A DNA stretch of 8,479 nt from Phycisphaerales bacterium (GTDB taxonomy: Bacteria > Planctomycetota > Phycisphaerae > Sedimentisphaerales > Anaerohalosphaeraceae), in contig DRGS01000114.1 in the NCBI GenBank assembly GCA_011053245.1, forward strand, positions 1 to 8,479, given 5' to 3'. This document shows positions 1-7,802 of the stretch, piece after piece. Under the pieces are notes generated by a model, which saw nothing but the letters and a program-made list of their open reading frames with translations, had not been told where the DNA came from and made no database searches. Every line of letters begins with the position of its first letter. Within the stretch, counting starts at the first letter, position 1. A program made the translations under genes and the position numbers.

Positions 1-1
1 A

Positions 2-1507
2 GGCAAGGCCGGTATAAAGATAACGCAGACGGTACAAGCGTTATTGAAAAAGCGCCGGGATATGCGGGATACGCGAAGTGCGTCTGAGGCTGAAAGTTTG
101 CTTAACGTTGCCATTGACAAGCACAAGGCTTTTCAGTTGGGGGAACTGGATACGGAAAAATGGCTGCCGAATCTTAATAAGGAAGTGGAGAAGGCGAGAA
201 GTGAAATCAGTCGTTTACCGTTATCGGAGGAGAAGAAACTTTTTGTCGAAACAAAGATACAAGGTCTATACCACGGCGCGGCCGGAGATGTTTTCATGCA
301 AGCAACCACCCGTGACCTGAAAGATACTCGCTTCAAGGCCGTCGCCGATTTGACTGCGGCGCTATCGTCAACTGATGAGGGCGTCCGCACGGCTGGTGCG
401 GGTACTTTTTTCAAAGACTCGCATGTATTGTATAAACCCGCCGAAGCACAAGCCATTTTGCGGACTGCGTTCAATGCAGGCAGGACGGCAAGGGGCAAGC
501 AGGCGATAGCAGGAGAAGCGGCATTGGGTTTTGAAGCGTGGAAATTAACAGTATCGGACGCGAGGCCCGGGGGTGATTTAACGGCTGCTTTCGATTCTAT
601 CGAAGCAAGTGATTTGACTTCGCTTCAAAAGCAGGATGCTGAAACCGATGTGCGATTACGAGTACAGGCCCGACGAGCCGAGGACCAAAGAAATACAGAT
701 GCCGTCCGGGAGAAAGACTTAGGCGCAATCAACAACCTTATCTATTTCGAGCAAAACTACGCCACGGCGAAAATTGCAGTACAAAACTCATCTCTTCCAG
801 AAGCGGACCAAGGCTTGTTGTTCCGGGAAATAGAGAGGCGGGCCAAGGCTTTCGCCGATGGTATCCCTATTGTAAACGACCGAGTTGAAGAGACACGGCT
901 GTTTGAGCAGTCACTTAATATCTGGAAGGGGACAATAACCAAAAAAGAATTTGATGAAGATTTGAGATTGAACGCCCATAAACTTGATGATGTAGCATAC
1001 CGGCGGATTGCAACAAGCGCGGCGACTACGTTGAAATCCTCACAGGCCCAAGCAATATCCACTGCCGTATCGGACGTGAAAAACCTTATTGTCGATTTTG
1101 TAAGCGAGGATGCCTTAACGAGATGGTTACGCGAAAGAAGCGAGGGTATGACTCCGAGTGCGTTTTCGCTATTAGAGGTAAAGACTAACGAGGAGAGGCA
1201 TTTACAATTCTGGAGCGTTACACAGTTTGCCGGGGATTTGCGGAACTGGCTGGCAGAAAATCCAGACAAGCTCGGCAAAGAGTTTTATCAGTATGTCGCC
1301 GGACGAAAACACGTCTACTGGAACCAGTCAATCGCGGACATTCGGGAGAATCGAAAACGGCAGGAAGCGTTGCTGACCCGTGAAGCACCGCTTATGGGTC
1401 CACCTGCACCGGGCGTGCCTGTTATAACAACACAGGCCGAGTTTGATGCACTACCATCGGGAGCATTATTTATAGACACTGATGGCACAAAGGTTAGAAA
1501 GCAATAA
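2..1507 (+). CDS. Virion-associated (internal/ejection-type) phage protein, 5'-partial
   Basis: The frame is open to the left edge: codons from base 2 encode 14 residues before the TTG at 44, so the gene almost certainly starts outside the window and the TTG is not the real start. At least 501 residues are visible. They are mostly charged and predicted helical, with no signal peptide or clear membrane segment, and include stretches rich in Arg, Glu, Ala and Lys (for example 'RVQARRAEDQRNTDAVREKD') that could form coiled coil. The extreme C-terminus, 'FDALPSGALFIDTDGTKVRK', matches a short motif (DALPSGA followed by a D-G turn and basic tail) that I recognise from the C-termini of phage virion and internal proteins. 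The stop overlaps the next ATG by one base (TAATG), so the two are probably translationally coupled. The structural role is inferred from motif and context; no enzyme signature is visible. Confidence 0.75.
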   Translation, partial: GKAGIKITQTVQALLKKRRDMRDTRSASEAESLLNVAIDKHKAFQLGELDTEKWLPNLNKEVEKARSEISRLPLSEEKKLFVETKIQGLYHGAAGDVFMQATTRDLKDTRFKAVADLTAALSSTDEGVRTAGAGTFFKDSHVLYKPAEAQAILRTAFNAGRTARGKQAIAGEAALGFEAWKLTVSDARPGGDLTAAFDSIEASDLTSLQKQDAETDVRLRVQARRAEDQRNTDAVREKDLGAINNLIYFEQNYATAKIAVQNSSLPEADQGLLFREIERRAKAFADGIPIVNDRVEETRLFEQSLNIWKGTITKKEFDEDLRLNAHKLDDVAYRRIATSAATTLKSSQAQAISTAVSDVKNLIVDFVSEDALTRWLRERSEGMTPSAFSLLEVKTNEERHLQFWSVTQFAGDLRNWLAENPDKLGKEFYQYVAGRKHVYWNQSIADIRENRKRQEALLTREAPLMGPPAPGVPVITTQAEFDALPSGALFIDTDGTKVRKQ

Positions 1508-4500
1508 TGACATTCAGAAGAAAACAAGATGAGGTCACGCCCACTTTCAGGCGCGAACAAGACGAAGTCGTTTCGCCTACGGCTGTTTTGCCGAAACCAA
1601 GTGGTGGACCGTTATCCCCGGAGAAAGCAAGTGAGAGGGCGGGCCGTGTATGGGATGCGGCTGATGCAAATGATGTGCCTCTTGAGGTTGCCGATAGGTG
1701 GTGGTACGATGTCGAACTCGTCGCTTCGGACCCAAGCTCGTTTGCCAAACCTTTTCCAGATAACCGTTCAGGATTCAGTGAAAACTTTATACGAGAATGG
1801 ACCGGAAAAGGTCTCATAACGAAACCGCCGATTGCCGGTGGCGCTTTAGGCATGATTGTTGACGGCAGCACAATAGCGGCGTCGAACAGACTTGTAGACT
1901 CTGAATTTAATTACGATGCTTTCAATCGCCGGGGGGAAATGGGCGCTATAATGGGCGGCGGGAAACACGCACCTATATCAAGAGCGATAGACCAAGCCCT
2001 TATCGCACAGGCGATAAAGGATTTTGAGTTTCAACAAAGGGGTAAGACGTTTGGCGGTAAGGTTGCTGCCGGGTTTTCTCAGTTGCCTACATGGATGCTT
2101 GAATTTGCAGCGACCGGGGGCCTTGCAAGTCTCGGCGATGATGTTGTCCAGAGATTAGGCGAGAAGATGCTACGGCGTTATGCAACAACGGCGGCGGGTA
2201 AGGCCGCGATTGCAACTGCCAAGCTAACGACCGGGGCGGTTATAAGGACAAGCACGGGACTATTGCCGAGGGTAGGCGAAAAGGCTACAGCACGGCAAGC
2301 CCTTATAGAACTTGGCTTGCAAGGTGAGGAAAGTTGGGCAACATCGTTTGCAAAGGCATGGGGCGAAACCGTTATCGAAAGTTTCACGGAACAAACGGGC
2401 GGTGTAATAACCAAAGGACTTAAAGCTGGATTCTTAAAGCTGCCGTTTGGTAAGAAGTTTATGTCTGTGTTACAAAAAGACTGGATTAAGTTGACCGGGG
2501 GGACCAGTGAAACATTTTGGACGAAGATGTTGACAAAGGGCGGTTACTCTAACATCGTCGGCGAACTTGGCGAAGAGCGATTAGGTACTTTACTTCGTGA
2601 GGCAACAGGCGTAAGCGACCGGGGCGGAAATCCCTTTGAGCGTGTATGGGAAGGAATGAAAGAAGATTTAACTCTTGAAAACATGGGGGCCGAACTCGTC
2701 GTGTTGATGGGGCCGTCTGGATTAAAGCGTGGTTTGAAAATGGCTGCGTCCTTAACAGATGATGTAACAATACCGTCCGGGCCGGAACATATCCGGACTG
2801 CTATTAAGCATGGACCGCAGGTATTCGAGACGGAAGCGGACGCAAAACAATATGCAGCACAAATACAGACTATTATCAACATCACGAATCTACCTGTTGA
2901 AGTGGTGCAGACTGGCAAGACAGTTGTATTACGGAAGAGGAAAACAAATGCGTTTGTTGAAATAGACAAGGCGATGACCCTTGAGTTTCATGGGGAAATA
3001 CACTTCGAGCAACTAATCAGCATTATTGCAAAGAACACCGCCGACCCTGAGACTCTCAGGAATATCCAGAGGTATTGGGCGGCTGTAGAATCGGGTGACC
3101 GGTTTGGTGCAGTAGGGATACGGCACGAAGTGCGAGACAGTATAAGACGCACGTTCTTCTTTGATGCGCCCGCCCCGCTTGACGGCAAAGCGCCGAGTTT
3201 TGAACGTCCGGGAAAGATACGAGATGCTGTTAAGAGGTATGACAACGGCAAGATTACTTTCGCCGAGATGATAAATGAGGTTGAGAAGAACACTGAGAAT
3301 CCCGAATTACTCCGGGAGATTGCAGGTTACAGGGAAGCGCTGAAGTCTAAAGAATTAGAAGTTGCCGAGGAACTTGTCGAACCGAATATGAGGACCAGTG
3401 AATTGTTTGTTAGGGAAGTGCTCAACCGGGATTATCGTACTCCCCGCGAAAAGGTAAGAGTGTCCGACGCGGAAATCCAAGGTGCCGTCAAAAACACCAA
3501 GGCTCTACTGAAACATTTAGGTGATAAAGGTGCTTTGAAAACATCACCCGAAGAGCGGGCCGAGATAGGCAGGACGCAACGGGCCGCACGGGAGAGAATG
3601 GCGGGCCTGTTAATCAAACATGAGCGGGGTTTTACTGTTGACGAGATTCTATTCGAGACGATGGGCTTTCCAAGAAACGTACTGGACGATTATCCACCGG
3701 AGGCGCAGGTTAGAAATAGCATTGACAATAATGTTCTTACCAACAAACACAGAAACGCCTTATATGCAGCGATTTACAATAAGACAGATTTGGATTACGC
3801 AGGTGTTACATCAACGGCGCTCTCTTTTAAGAAATTCCTGACAGGCATTAGACTAACACAGCAAGACATTAAGCGCATCGAGATTGTATTCGGCAAAGAA
3901 TTTCGCGGCGATACAAAGGTGCTTGCGGCAAAGAGTACGTTTTACGACAAGGCCATTACGGTTTGGAAAGCGGGTCTGTTGACCGGACTGAAAACGTCGC
4001 ATCTTAACATGTTGGCGAATACGGTCCACGCTGTTACCGAAACTATGGCGACTGTCCCGGCTTCCCTTATGGATTCTATTATTGCTCTCAAGACCGGGAA
4101 GCGCACCACCGCCGTTACTTTCAGGGGCACGATTAAGGGAATCAAAGAAGGCGTCCAAAAAGCAGTCGCGTATATGAAGACCGGCGTTGACGAGAGGAAC
4201 ATAGCCGAGAAGCTGGATTATACACACGTGAATTTCGGCGATAGCAAATTCGCCAAAGCGTTACAACTCTATGAAGAAACTATTTTCCACTTGATGGGTG
4301 CAGAAGACCAGCCGTTTTACTATCGGGCGAAAGCTGTTTCACTGGCTTCTCAGGCCATTGCACAATCCAAGTCTGTAGATAAAAGCAAACGCAAGGCTTT
4401 TGTTGAGGATTTGATTGCGAATCCTACCGACGCGATGTTGGAGTATGCCGTCCACGATGCGAAAATGGCCGTGTTCCAGAACCAAACCTTTTTAGGTGAT

Positions 4501-5634
4501 GTTGCCAAGGCAATCCAGAAAATACCGGGCGGTGAAATCATTGTCCCGTTTGGCAGGACGCCATCTGCGGTAGCAACGCAGATTATAAACTATACTCCGG
4601 TTGGCCTGATTTCCGAAATAGCGAAAGAAGCCAAGCAAGGACAATTCGACCAGAGGAAGTTTTCTCAGGCGTTCGGCAGGGCGGCGGTAGGAACAGGGGC
4701 ATTGTTTTTGGGTGGGGCGCTTTATACTGCCGGGATGATAACACTTGGGTTTCCAGAGGACGAGAGAGAGCGCGAACTGTGGGAACTTGAAGGCCGCAAA
4801 CCGAACAGTATCAGGATAGATGGGAAATGGCGGAATGTGCAGGTATTAGGACCGGCAGGAAACGTGCTTGTTATTGGGGCATACTTCCAACAGGCTTTCA
4901 GCGAATCAGGCTCTCCGACCGAGGCTATGATAAATGCCTTATCAGGCGGGGCGCAAGTATTCTCCGAACAGACTTTCGTGCGGGGTGTAAACGCAGCGGT
5001 AGATGCTTTCGCTATGCCCGATAGAAGTTTCGAGCGATGGTTTGGACAATTAGCGGGCAGTACGGTTCCGACCCTGATTGCAGATATAGCCGCCGCTAAT
5101 GACCCCGTGTCGCGTAAGGCCGTTGGCGCAGAGCGATTCATGGCGAGGATCCCCGGTGTCCGCAAGAAGCTGCCCGCACGGATGGATGTTTTCGGCCAAG
5201 ACTTGCCGAGGTATGGCGGGAATGTATTAGAGGTTATGCTTGACCCGACCCGCCCCGTCAAAATCCGGCAGGACATAGTTGTCGATGAATTACGGCGGCT
5301 GGCAAATGCAGATATAGATGTTACGCCGACCGACCTTGGGCCTAAAGCCGGATATGATATTTTGACTGTAGAGGAAAACGAGCAATTACAACGCAGGACG
5401 GGGAGGCTTATATATACCGTGTTGCTTGATTTAATAAACAGCAAAGGCTGGAAGGCCGTTGACAATTTCCAGAAGGGCTTGTTAATCAAAAAGATTACGT
5501 CCAAACTTCAAGAAGCCGGCAAGTCTGAAATGGCGCGTATCAAAATCAAAGAAGGTGTTGACCCCTTGGAACTGGCAAAAGAGGGCTTCATCTACATCGA
5601 GAAACTGGACGCGATATTGTATTACACGAGATAA
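1507..5634 (+). CDS. Large phage virion/DNA-ejection-type protein (large polyvalent protein-like C-terminus)
   Basis: This is a 1375-residue protein. The ATG at 1507 overlaps the preceding stop by one base; the nearest purine run (AAAGG near 1490) is far from the start, which favours coupling. Residues 1-30 carry a duplicated nonapeptide. Residues about 189-210 ('FSQLPTWMLEFAATGGLASL') and 1056-1082 ('FGRAAVGTGALFLGGALYTA') are hydrophobic. A 36-residue unit occurs twice (496-531 and 581-616). The stretch from about 932 to 1130, with 'PFGRTPSAVATQIINYTPVG' and 'PNSIRIDGKWRNVQVLGPAG', resembles a region I know from large phage proteins of the polyvalent-protein (LPD38-like) and internal-virion type. 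Such proteins are carried in the capsid or ejected with DNA; the membrane-compatible segments fit that. No lysozyme, protease or ADP-ribosyltransferase motif was recognised. The family assignment is from memory and should be treated as likely, not certain. Confidence 0.75.
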   Translation: MTFRRKQDEVTPTFRREQDEVVSPTAVLPKPSGGPLSPEKASERAGRVWDAADANDVPLEVADRWWYDVELVASDPSSFAKPFPDNRSGFSENFIREWTGKGLITKPPIAGGALGMIVDGSTIAASNRLVDSEFNYDAFNRRGEMGAIMGGGKHAPISRAIDQALIAQAIKDFEFQQRGKTFGGKVAAGFSQLPTWMLEFAATGGLASLGDDVVQRLGEKMLRRYATTAAGKAAIATAKLTTGAVIRTSTGLLPRVGEKATARQALIELGLQGEESWATSFAKAWGETVIESFTEQTGGVITKGLKAGFLKLPFGKKFMSVLQKDWIKLTGGTSETFWTKMLTKGGYSNIVGELGEERLGTLLREATGVSDRGGNPFERVWEGMKEDLTLENMGAELVVLMGPSGLKRGLKMAASLTDDVTIPSGPEHIRTAIKHGPQVFETEADAKQYAAQIQTIINITNLPVEVVQTGKTVVLRKRKTNAFVEIDKAMTLEFHGEIHFEQLISIIAKNTADPETLRNIQRYWAAVESGDRFGAVGIRHEVRDSIRRTFFFDAPAPLDGKAPSFERPGKIRDAVKRYDNGKITFAEMINEVEKNTENPELLREIAGYREALKSKELEVAEELVEPNMRTSELFVREVLNRDYRTPREKVRVSDAEIQGAVKNTKALLKHLGDKGALKTSPEERAEIGRTQRAARERMAGLLIKHERGFTVDEILFETMGFPRNVLDDYPPEAQVRNSIDNNVLTNKHRNALYAAIYNKTDLDYAGVTSTALSFKKFLTGIRLTQQDIKRIEIVFGKEFRGDTKVLAAKSTFYDKAITVWKAGLLTGLKTSHLNMLANTVHAVTETMATVPASLMDSIIALKTGKRTTAVTFRGTIKGIKEGVQKAVAYMKTGVDERNIAEKLDYTHVNFGDSKFAKALQLYEETIFHLMGAEDQPFYYRAKAVSLASQAIAQSKSVDKSKRKAFVEDLIANPTDAMLEYAVHDAKMAVFQNQTFLGDVAKAIQKIPGGEIIVPFGRTPSAVATQIINYTPVGLISEIAKEAKQGQFDQRKFSQAFGRAAVGTGALFLGGALYTAGMITLGFPEDERERELWELEGRKPNSIRIDGKWRNVQVLGPAGNVLVIGAYFQQAFSESGSPTEAMINALSGGAQVFSEQTFVRGVNAAVDAFAMPDRSFERWFGQLAGSTVPTLIADIAAANDPVSRKAVGAERFMARIPGVRKKLPARMDVFGQDLPRYGGNVLEVMLDPTRPVKIRQDIVVDELRRLANADIDVTPTDLGPKAGYDILTVEENEQLQRRTGRLIYTVLLDLINSKGWKAVDNFQKGLLIKKITSKLQEAGKSEMARIKIKEGVDPLELAKEGFIYIEKLDAILYYTR
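1510..1569 (+). repeat. N-terminal nonapeptide direct repeat TFRR(K/E)QDEV
   Basis: Codons 2-10 and 13-21 of the large virion protein encode TFRRKQDEV and TFRREQDEV, separated by Thr-Pro. Eight of nine residues are the same, but only about 20 of 27 bases match, and most differences are synonymous. The repeat is therefore kept at protein level rather than being a fresh DNA duplication. Confidence 0.8.
2992..3354 (+). repeat. Internal 36-residue protein duplication in the large virion protein
   Basis: Two units, residues 496-531 (bases 2992-3099) and 581-616 (bases 3247-3354), align without gaps. The shared pattern is G-x-I-x-F, then K-N-T-x-x-P-E-x-L-R-x-I, then Y and A-x-x-S. Fifteen of 36 positions are identical and several others are conservative. 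They are separated by 49 unrelated residues. This looks like an old duplicated helical module. Confidence 0.75.
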
Positions 5635-5649
5635 ATGATGAGACTTGAA

Positions 5650-5663
5650 ACACGGAGATACGA
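5650..5663 (+). promoter_or_regulatory. csrA ribosome-binding site with possible CsrA (GGA) site
   Basis: GGAG at 5654-5657 lies six bases before the csrA ATG at 5664 and fixes that start. The surrounding ACACGGAGAT shares ACA, GGA and the final T with the known CsrA target consensus (ACARGGAUGU), so autoregulation is possible. A GGA inside a Shine-Dalgarno sequence is expected anyway, so the regulatory part is weak. Confidence 0.4.
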
Positions 5664-5861
5664 ATGTTATTCATAACGAGACACGTTGGCGAGAAGATTG
5701 TACTGAAAAACGCAGACAGTGGCGAGAAGATTGCGGACATTATCGTAAAAGAAATTGTCTCAGGCCAGGTGAATTTGGGCGTACATGCTCCGTTATCTGT
5801 TACGATTACGAGAGACAGTATCAAAGGACGAAATTTAACCAAAGGAAAAAACCATGAATAA
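5664..5861 (+). CDS. csrA: CsrA/RsmA-family RNA-binding translational regulator
   Basis: This 65-residue protein opens with MLFITRHVGEKIVL, the family's first strand (E. coli MLILTRRVGE), and later has 'GQVNLGVHAPLSVTITRDSI', matching the GNQVRIGVNAP...VHREEI core. The two arginines used for RNA contact in the family align at R6 and R50 (R44 in E. coli). Between the first strands it carries roughly six extra residues ('KNADSGEKIADI'). CsrA works as a homodimer that binds GGA motifs in mRNA leaders and usually blocks ribosome access. The gene lies 29 bases after the large structural gene with no visible terminator, and its last eight bases overlap the primase start, so both are probably on one transcript. 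CsrA-like genes have been reported on phages and plasmids; whether this one acts on host or phage messages cannot be told from sequence. Confidence 0.9.
   Translation: MLFITRHVGEKIVLKNADSGEKIADIIVKEIVSGQVNLGVHAPLSVTITRDSIKGRNLTKGKNHE
5822..5846 (+). promoter_or_regulatory. Tandem CAAAGGA motifs at the primase ribosome-binding site (candidate CsrA dual site)
   Basis: CAAAGGA occurs at 5822-5828, inside the end of csrA, and at 5840-5846, where AAAGGA is also the Shine-Dalgarno of the primase ATG at 5854 (seven-base spacer). The copies are exactly 18 nt apart, a spacing reported as favourable for one CsrA dimer bridging two GGA sites. The motif and spacing are seen directly; regulation is inference. 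Confidence 0.45.
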
Positions 5862-7659
5862 ACTGAGCACCACAATTAGCAGGAACGATGCCGGGGTCAT
5901 AATTGACAAGCTCGGCGGACTCGGTATGCAAGTCAAGTCAAGTGGGACAGGCAAATGGCAAGCTCAATGCCCGTCGCATGAAGACAACCATGCAAGTCTG
6001 TCCATCACCAAGAATGGGAGTAAGATACTTTTATACTGTCATGCTGGTTGCAGTTACGAACAAATTACATCGGCGTTAGGGTTTCCCGACACCCGCGACC
6101 AATTCCCGTATCGGGACAGGCACGGTAAGAAACTCTATACCGTTACCCGGACCGCCGATAAGCAATTCCCTGTAAGCCAACCGGACGGCACCACTAATAT
6201 CCAAGGCGTCGAGCGGGTGATATACGGTTTGCCGGAAATTTGTGCTGCACAAAATGGACAATACCTGTTCGGTGTAGAAGGTGAGAAGGACAAAGATGCC
6301 CTTGCTGCGTTGGGCCTGATTGCCTTTTGCAGCCCGTTTGGTGCCGGGAAATGGAAGCCCGAATACGCCAAAGACTTCAAAGGCCGTCGAGTGGTACTGT
6401 TGGGCGATAACGACGAACAGGGCGATAAGCATGTAGCAGATATGCGGGCGTCGCTATTGGGTATAGCCAAAGAAGTAAGAATCCCCCGGCTGGATGGTTT
6501 GGCAAAGAGCGGGGATGTTACGGACTGGCTTCAAAGCGGGCATACCGTTAAGGAACTTCTGGAATTAGTAGACAGGACCAAGCCTGAATGTAATATCGTA
6601 TTGCCACCTGCGCTTACGACTGAGGACGAACCTGAATCGTGGTTAGAGGTTGTTACGTTATCCGAAGTCGAACCGGAGGATGTCGAATGGCTATGCCCGG
6701 AAGTTATACCACTTGGTATGATAACAAGCATGGTCTCTCTTGAAGGGGTTGGCAAAACGCATGTATCCTGTGATGTTATAGCCAGAGCAACAGCGGGGAT
6801 ACCGTGGCCGAATACACCGGATATACGGAACCCAAGGGGCGACGTTATCTTATATAACCGGGAAGAGCATTTAGCAAAGACGATTGTTCCGCGACTGGCT
6901 GCTATGGGTGCGGACTTGTCGCGTATTCATCTTGTGCAGACCGTCAAATCGACGGACGCCGAGGACAGCATGTTTGAGTTGGAATACAACATGCCGGAAC
7001 TGGACTTGCTTATGGGGCGGTTTCCCAAGACCAAACTTGTCTGTTTTGACCCGATTACTCAATATGTCGCGGGCAACGAGAATAGTAATCACGACATTCA
7101 GCGGGCATTGGATAAGTTGAACGCCTTTGCGGAGAGATATAATGTTGCCGTATTGATTTTGTCTCATTTCAACAAAAAAGAAGATGCTCGCTATATCAAC
7201 CGGACTATCGGCAGCCGCGCTTGGAGTGCAGGCCCAAGAATGATATGGGGCTTGGAGTTTGACCCCAACAGTGAGGAAAACGATGTGTATATGTCGAATA
7301 TAAAGTGCAGTATCGGGGTCAAGCCCAAGGGTTTCAGGTTTCATATCTCAGGCCCAACAGGGCAAGGCAAGGTATATTGGGATATATCGCGGAACACACG
7401 GGTAATGGGTGAAAGCGCCGAGAAGGCTACCAAGATGGAGGAGTGCTGCCGGTGGTTGAAGGAAAAACTGATTGACGATGCCAAAGTGCCCGCAACCGAG
7501 ATATTCGAGGACGGCGACGATATGGAATTCAACCCAATTATGCTGAAACGGGCCAAGAAGGAATTGGACGTTATATCCATAAAAGAGGGATTCGGTAAGG
7601 ACGGAGTTTCATATTGGCAAAACCCCATTATTCAAACAGTCTCAGAGAGAGAGATATGA
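5854..7659 (+). CDS. Phage primase-helicase: zinc finger, TOPRIM, RepA-like ATPase, winged helix
   Basis: This 601-residue protein probably primes and unwinds DNA at the phage fork. The N-terminus has a primase-type zinc motif: C39, H42, C62 and C66 (CPSH...YCHAGC). A TOPRIM domain follows, with 'LFGVEGEKDKDALAALGLIA' (E142 acidic motif) and 'VVLLGDNDEQGD' (D185, D187), then VTDWL at 222-226. From about 280 a RecA/RepA-like ATPase has a P-loop SLEGVGKT at 295-302, a Walker B strand 'KLVCFDPI' (D399), 'LILSHFNKK' with H438, and 'GSRAWSAGPRMIW' at 453-465, typical of RepA-like (AAA_25) ATPases. Residues about 520-601 look like a C-terminal winged helix ('MLKRAKKELDVISIKEGFGK' followed by a YW). 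The P-loop's usual first glycine is Ser295. The ATG overlaps csrA by eight bases; the stop is TGA. Plasmid or satellite origin is possible, but the structural genes beside it favour a phage. Confidence 0.88.
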   Translation: MNKLSTTISRNDAGVIIDKLGGLGMQVKSSGTGKWQAQCPSHEDNHASLSITKNGSKILLYCHAGCSYEQITSALGFPDTRDQFPYRDRHGKKLYTVTRTADKQFPVSQPDGTTNIQGVERVIYGLPEICAAQNGQYLFGVEGEKDKDALAALGLIAFCSPFGAGKWKPEYAKDFKGRRVVLLGDNDEQGDKHVADMRASLLGIAKEVRIPRLDGLAKSGDVTDWLQSGHTVKELLELVDRTKPECNIVLPPALTTEDEPESWLEVVTLSEVEPEDVEWLCPEVIPLGMITSMVSLEGVGKTHVSCDVIARATAGIPWPNTPDIRNPRGDVILYNREEHLAKTIVPRLAAMGADLSRIHLVQTVKSTDAEDSMFELEYNMPELDLLMGRFPKTKLVCFDPITQYVAGNENSNHDIQRALDKLNAFAERYNVAVLILSHFNKKEDARYINRTIGSRAWSAGPRMIWGLEFDPNSEENDVYMSNIKCSIGVKPKGFRFHISGPTGQGKVYWDISRNTRVMGESAEKATKMEECCRWLKEKLIDDAKVPATEIFEDGDDMEFNPIMLKRAKKELDVISIKEGFGKDGVSYWQNPIIQTVSEREI

Positions 7660-7759
7660 TACCCTTTGTATATTACGCTAAAAACGGGGTTTTCGTGATA
7701 CCCTTTGAATTACAGGCCGTTAGCCAAAGGGTATCAACCCACTCTCGGCATCCCTTTGG
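7657..7759. repeat. Iteron-like cluster of TGATACCCTTTG repeats (candidate origin or operator)
   Basis: TGATACCCTTTG occurs exactly at 7657-7668 and 7696-7707 and, inverted, at 7725-7736 (CAAAGGGTATCA). A degenerate fourth copy, GCATCCCTTTGG, ends at 7759. The first copy begins on the TGA stop of the primase gene. Copies two and three form a perfect 12-bp inverted repeat with a 17-base loop. Copies three and four share an 8-bp inverted core (CCAAAGGG / CCCTTTGG). Neither is followed on the + strand by a T-run, so a simple terminator is unlikely. Repeated sites beside a replication gene commonly bind an initiator or repressor; which applies here is not shown. Confidence 0.6.
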
Positions 7760-7788
7760 TGAAAACGCCGATATTGGCTGGATTTAAT

Positions 7789-7800
7789 GAAAGGACAGGA
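7789..7800 (+). promoter_or_regulatory. Ribosome-binding site GAAAGGACAGGA of the membrane-protein gene
   Basis: AAGGA lies seven bases before the ATG at 7803 and decides that start. The 11-mer GAAAGGACAGG is identical to the one in front of the minus-strand gene starting at 8299. It contains two GGA triplets, so it could also be a CsrA target. Confidence 0.55.
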
Positions 7801-7802
7801 TA

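Noticed and set aside
757..1278. Minus-strand open frame of 173 residues
   Set aside because: Antisense shadow of the first virion gene; no start signal and no recognisable motif.
4722..5504. Long minus-strand open frame of 260 residues
   Set aside because: It is entirely antisense to the large virion gene, is rich in Ser/Arg/Thr without a recognisable domain, and lacks a ribosome-binding site.
5635..5676. Micro-frame MMRLETRRYECYS directly after the large gene, overlapping the csrA start
   Set aside because: Only 13 codons with no ribosome-binding site of its own; a leader peptide cannot be excluded but nothing supports it.
5645..5857. Alternative + frame over csrA (70 residues)
   Set aside because: The csrA frame matches a known family across its length; this one is a composition shadow with many Arg, Cys and Trp.
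7675..7697. AAAACGGGGTTTT as a terminator for the primase operon
   Set aside because: The stem is only five pairs with a three-base loop and no T-run follows on the + strand.
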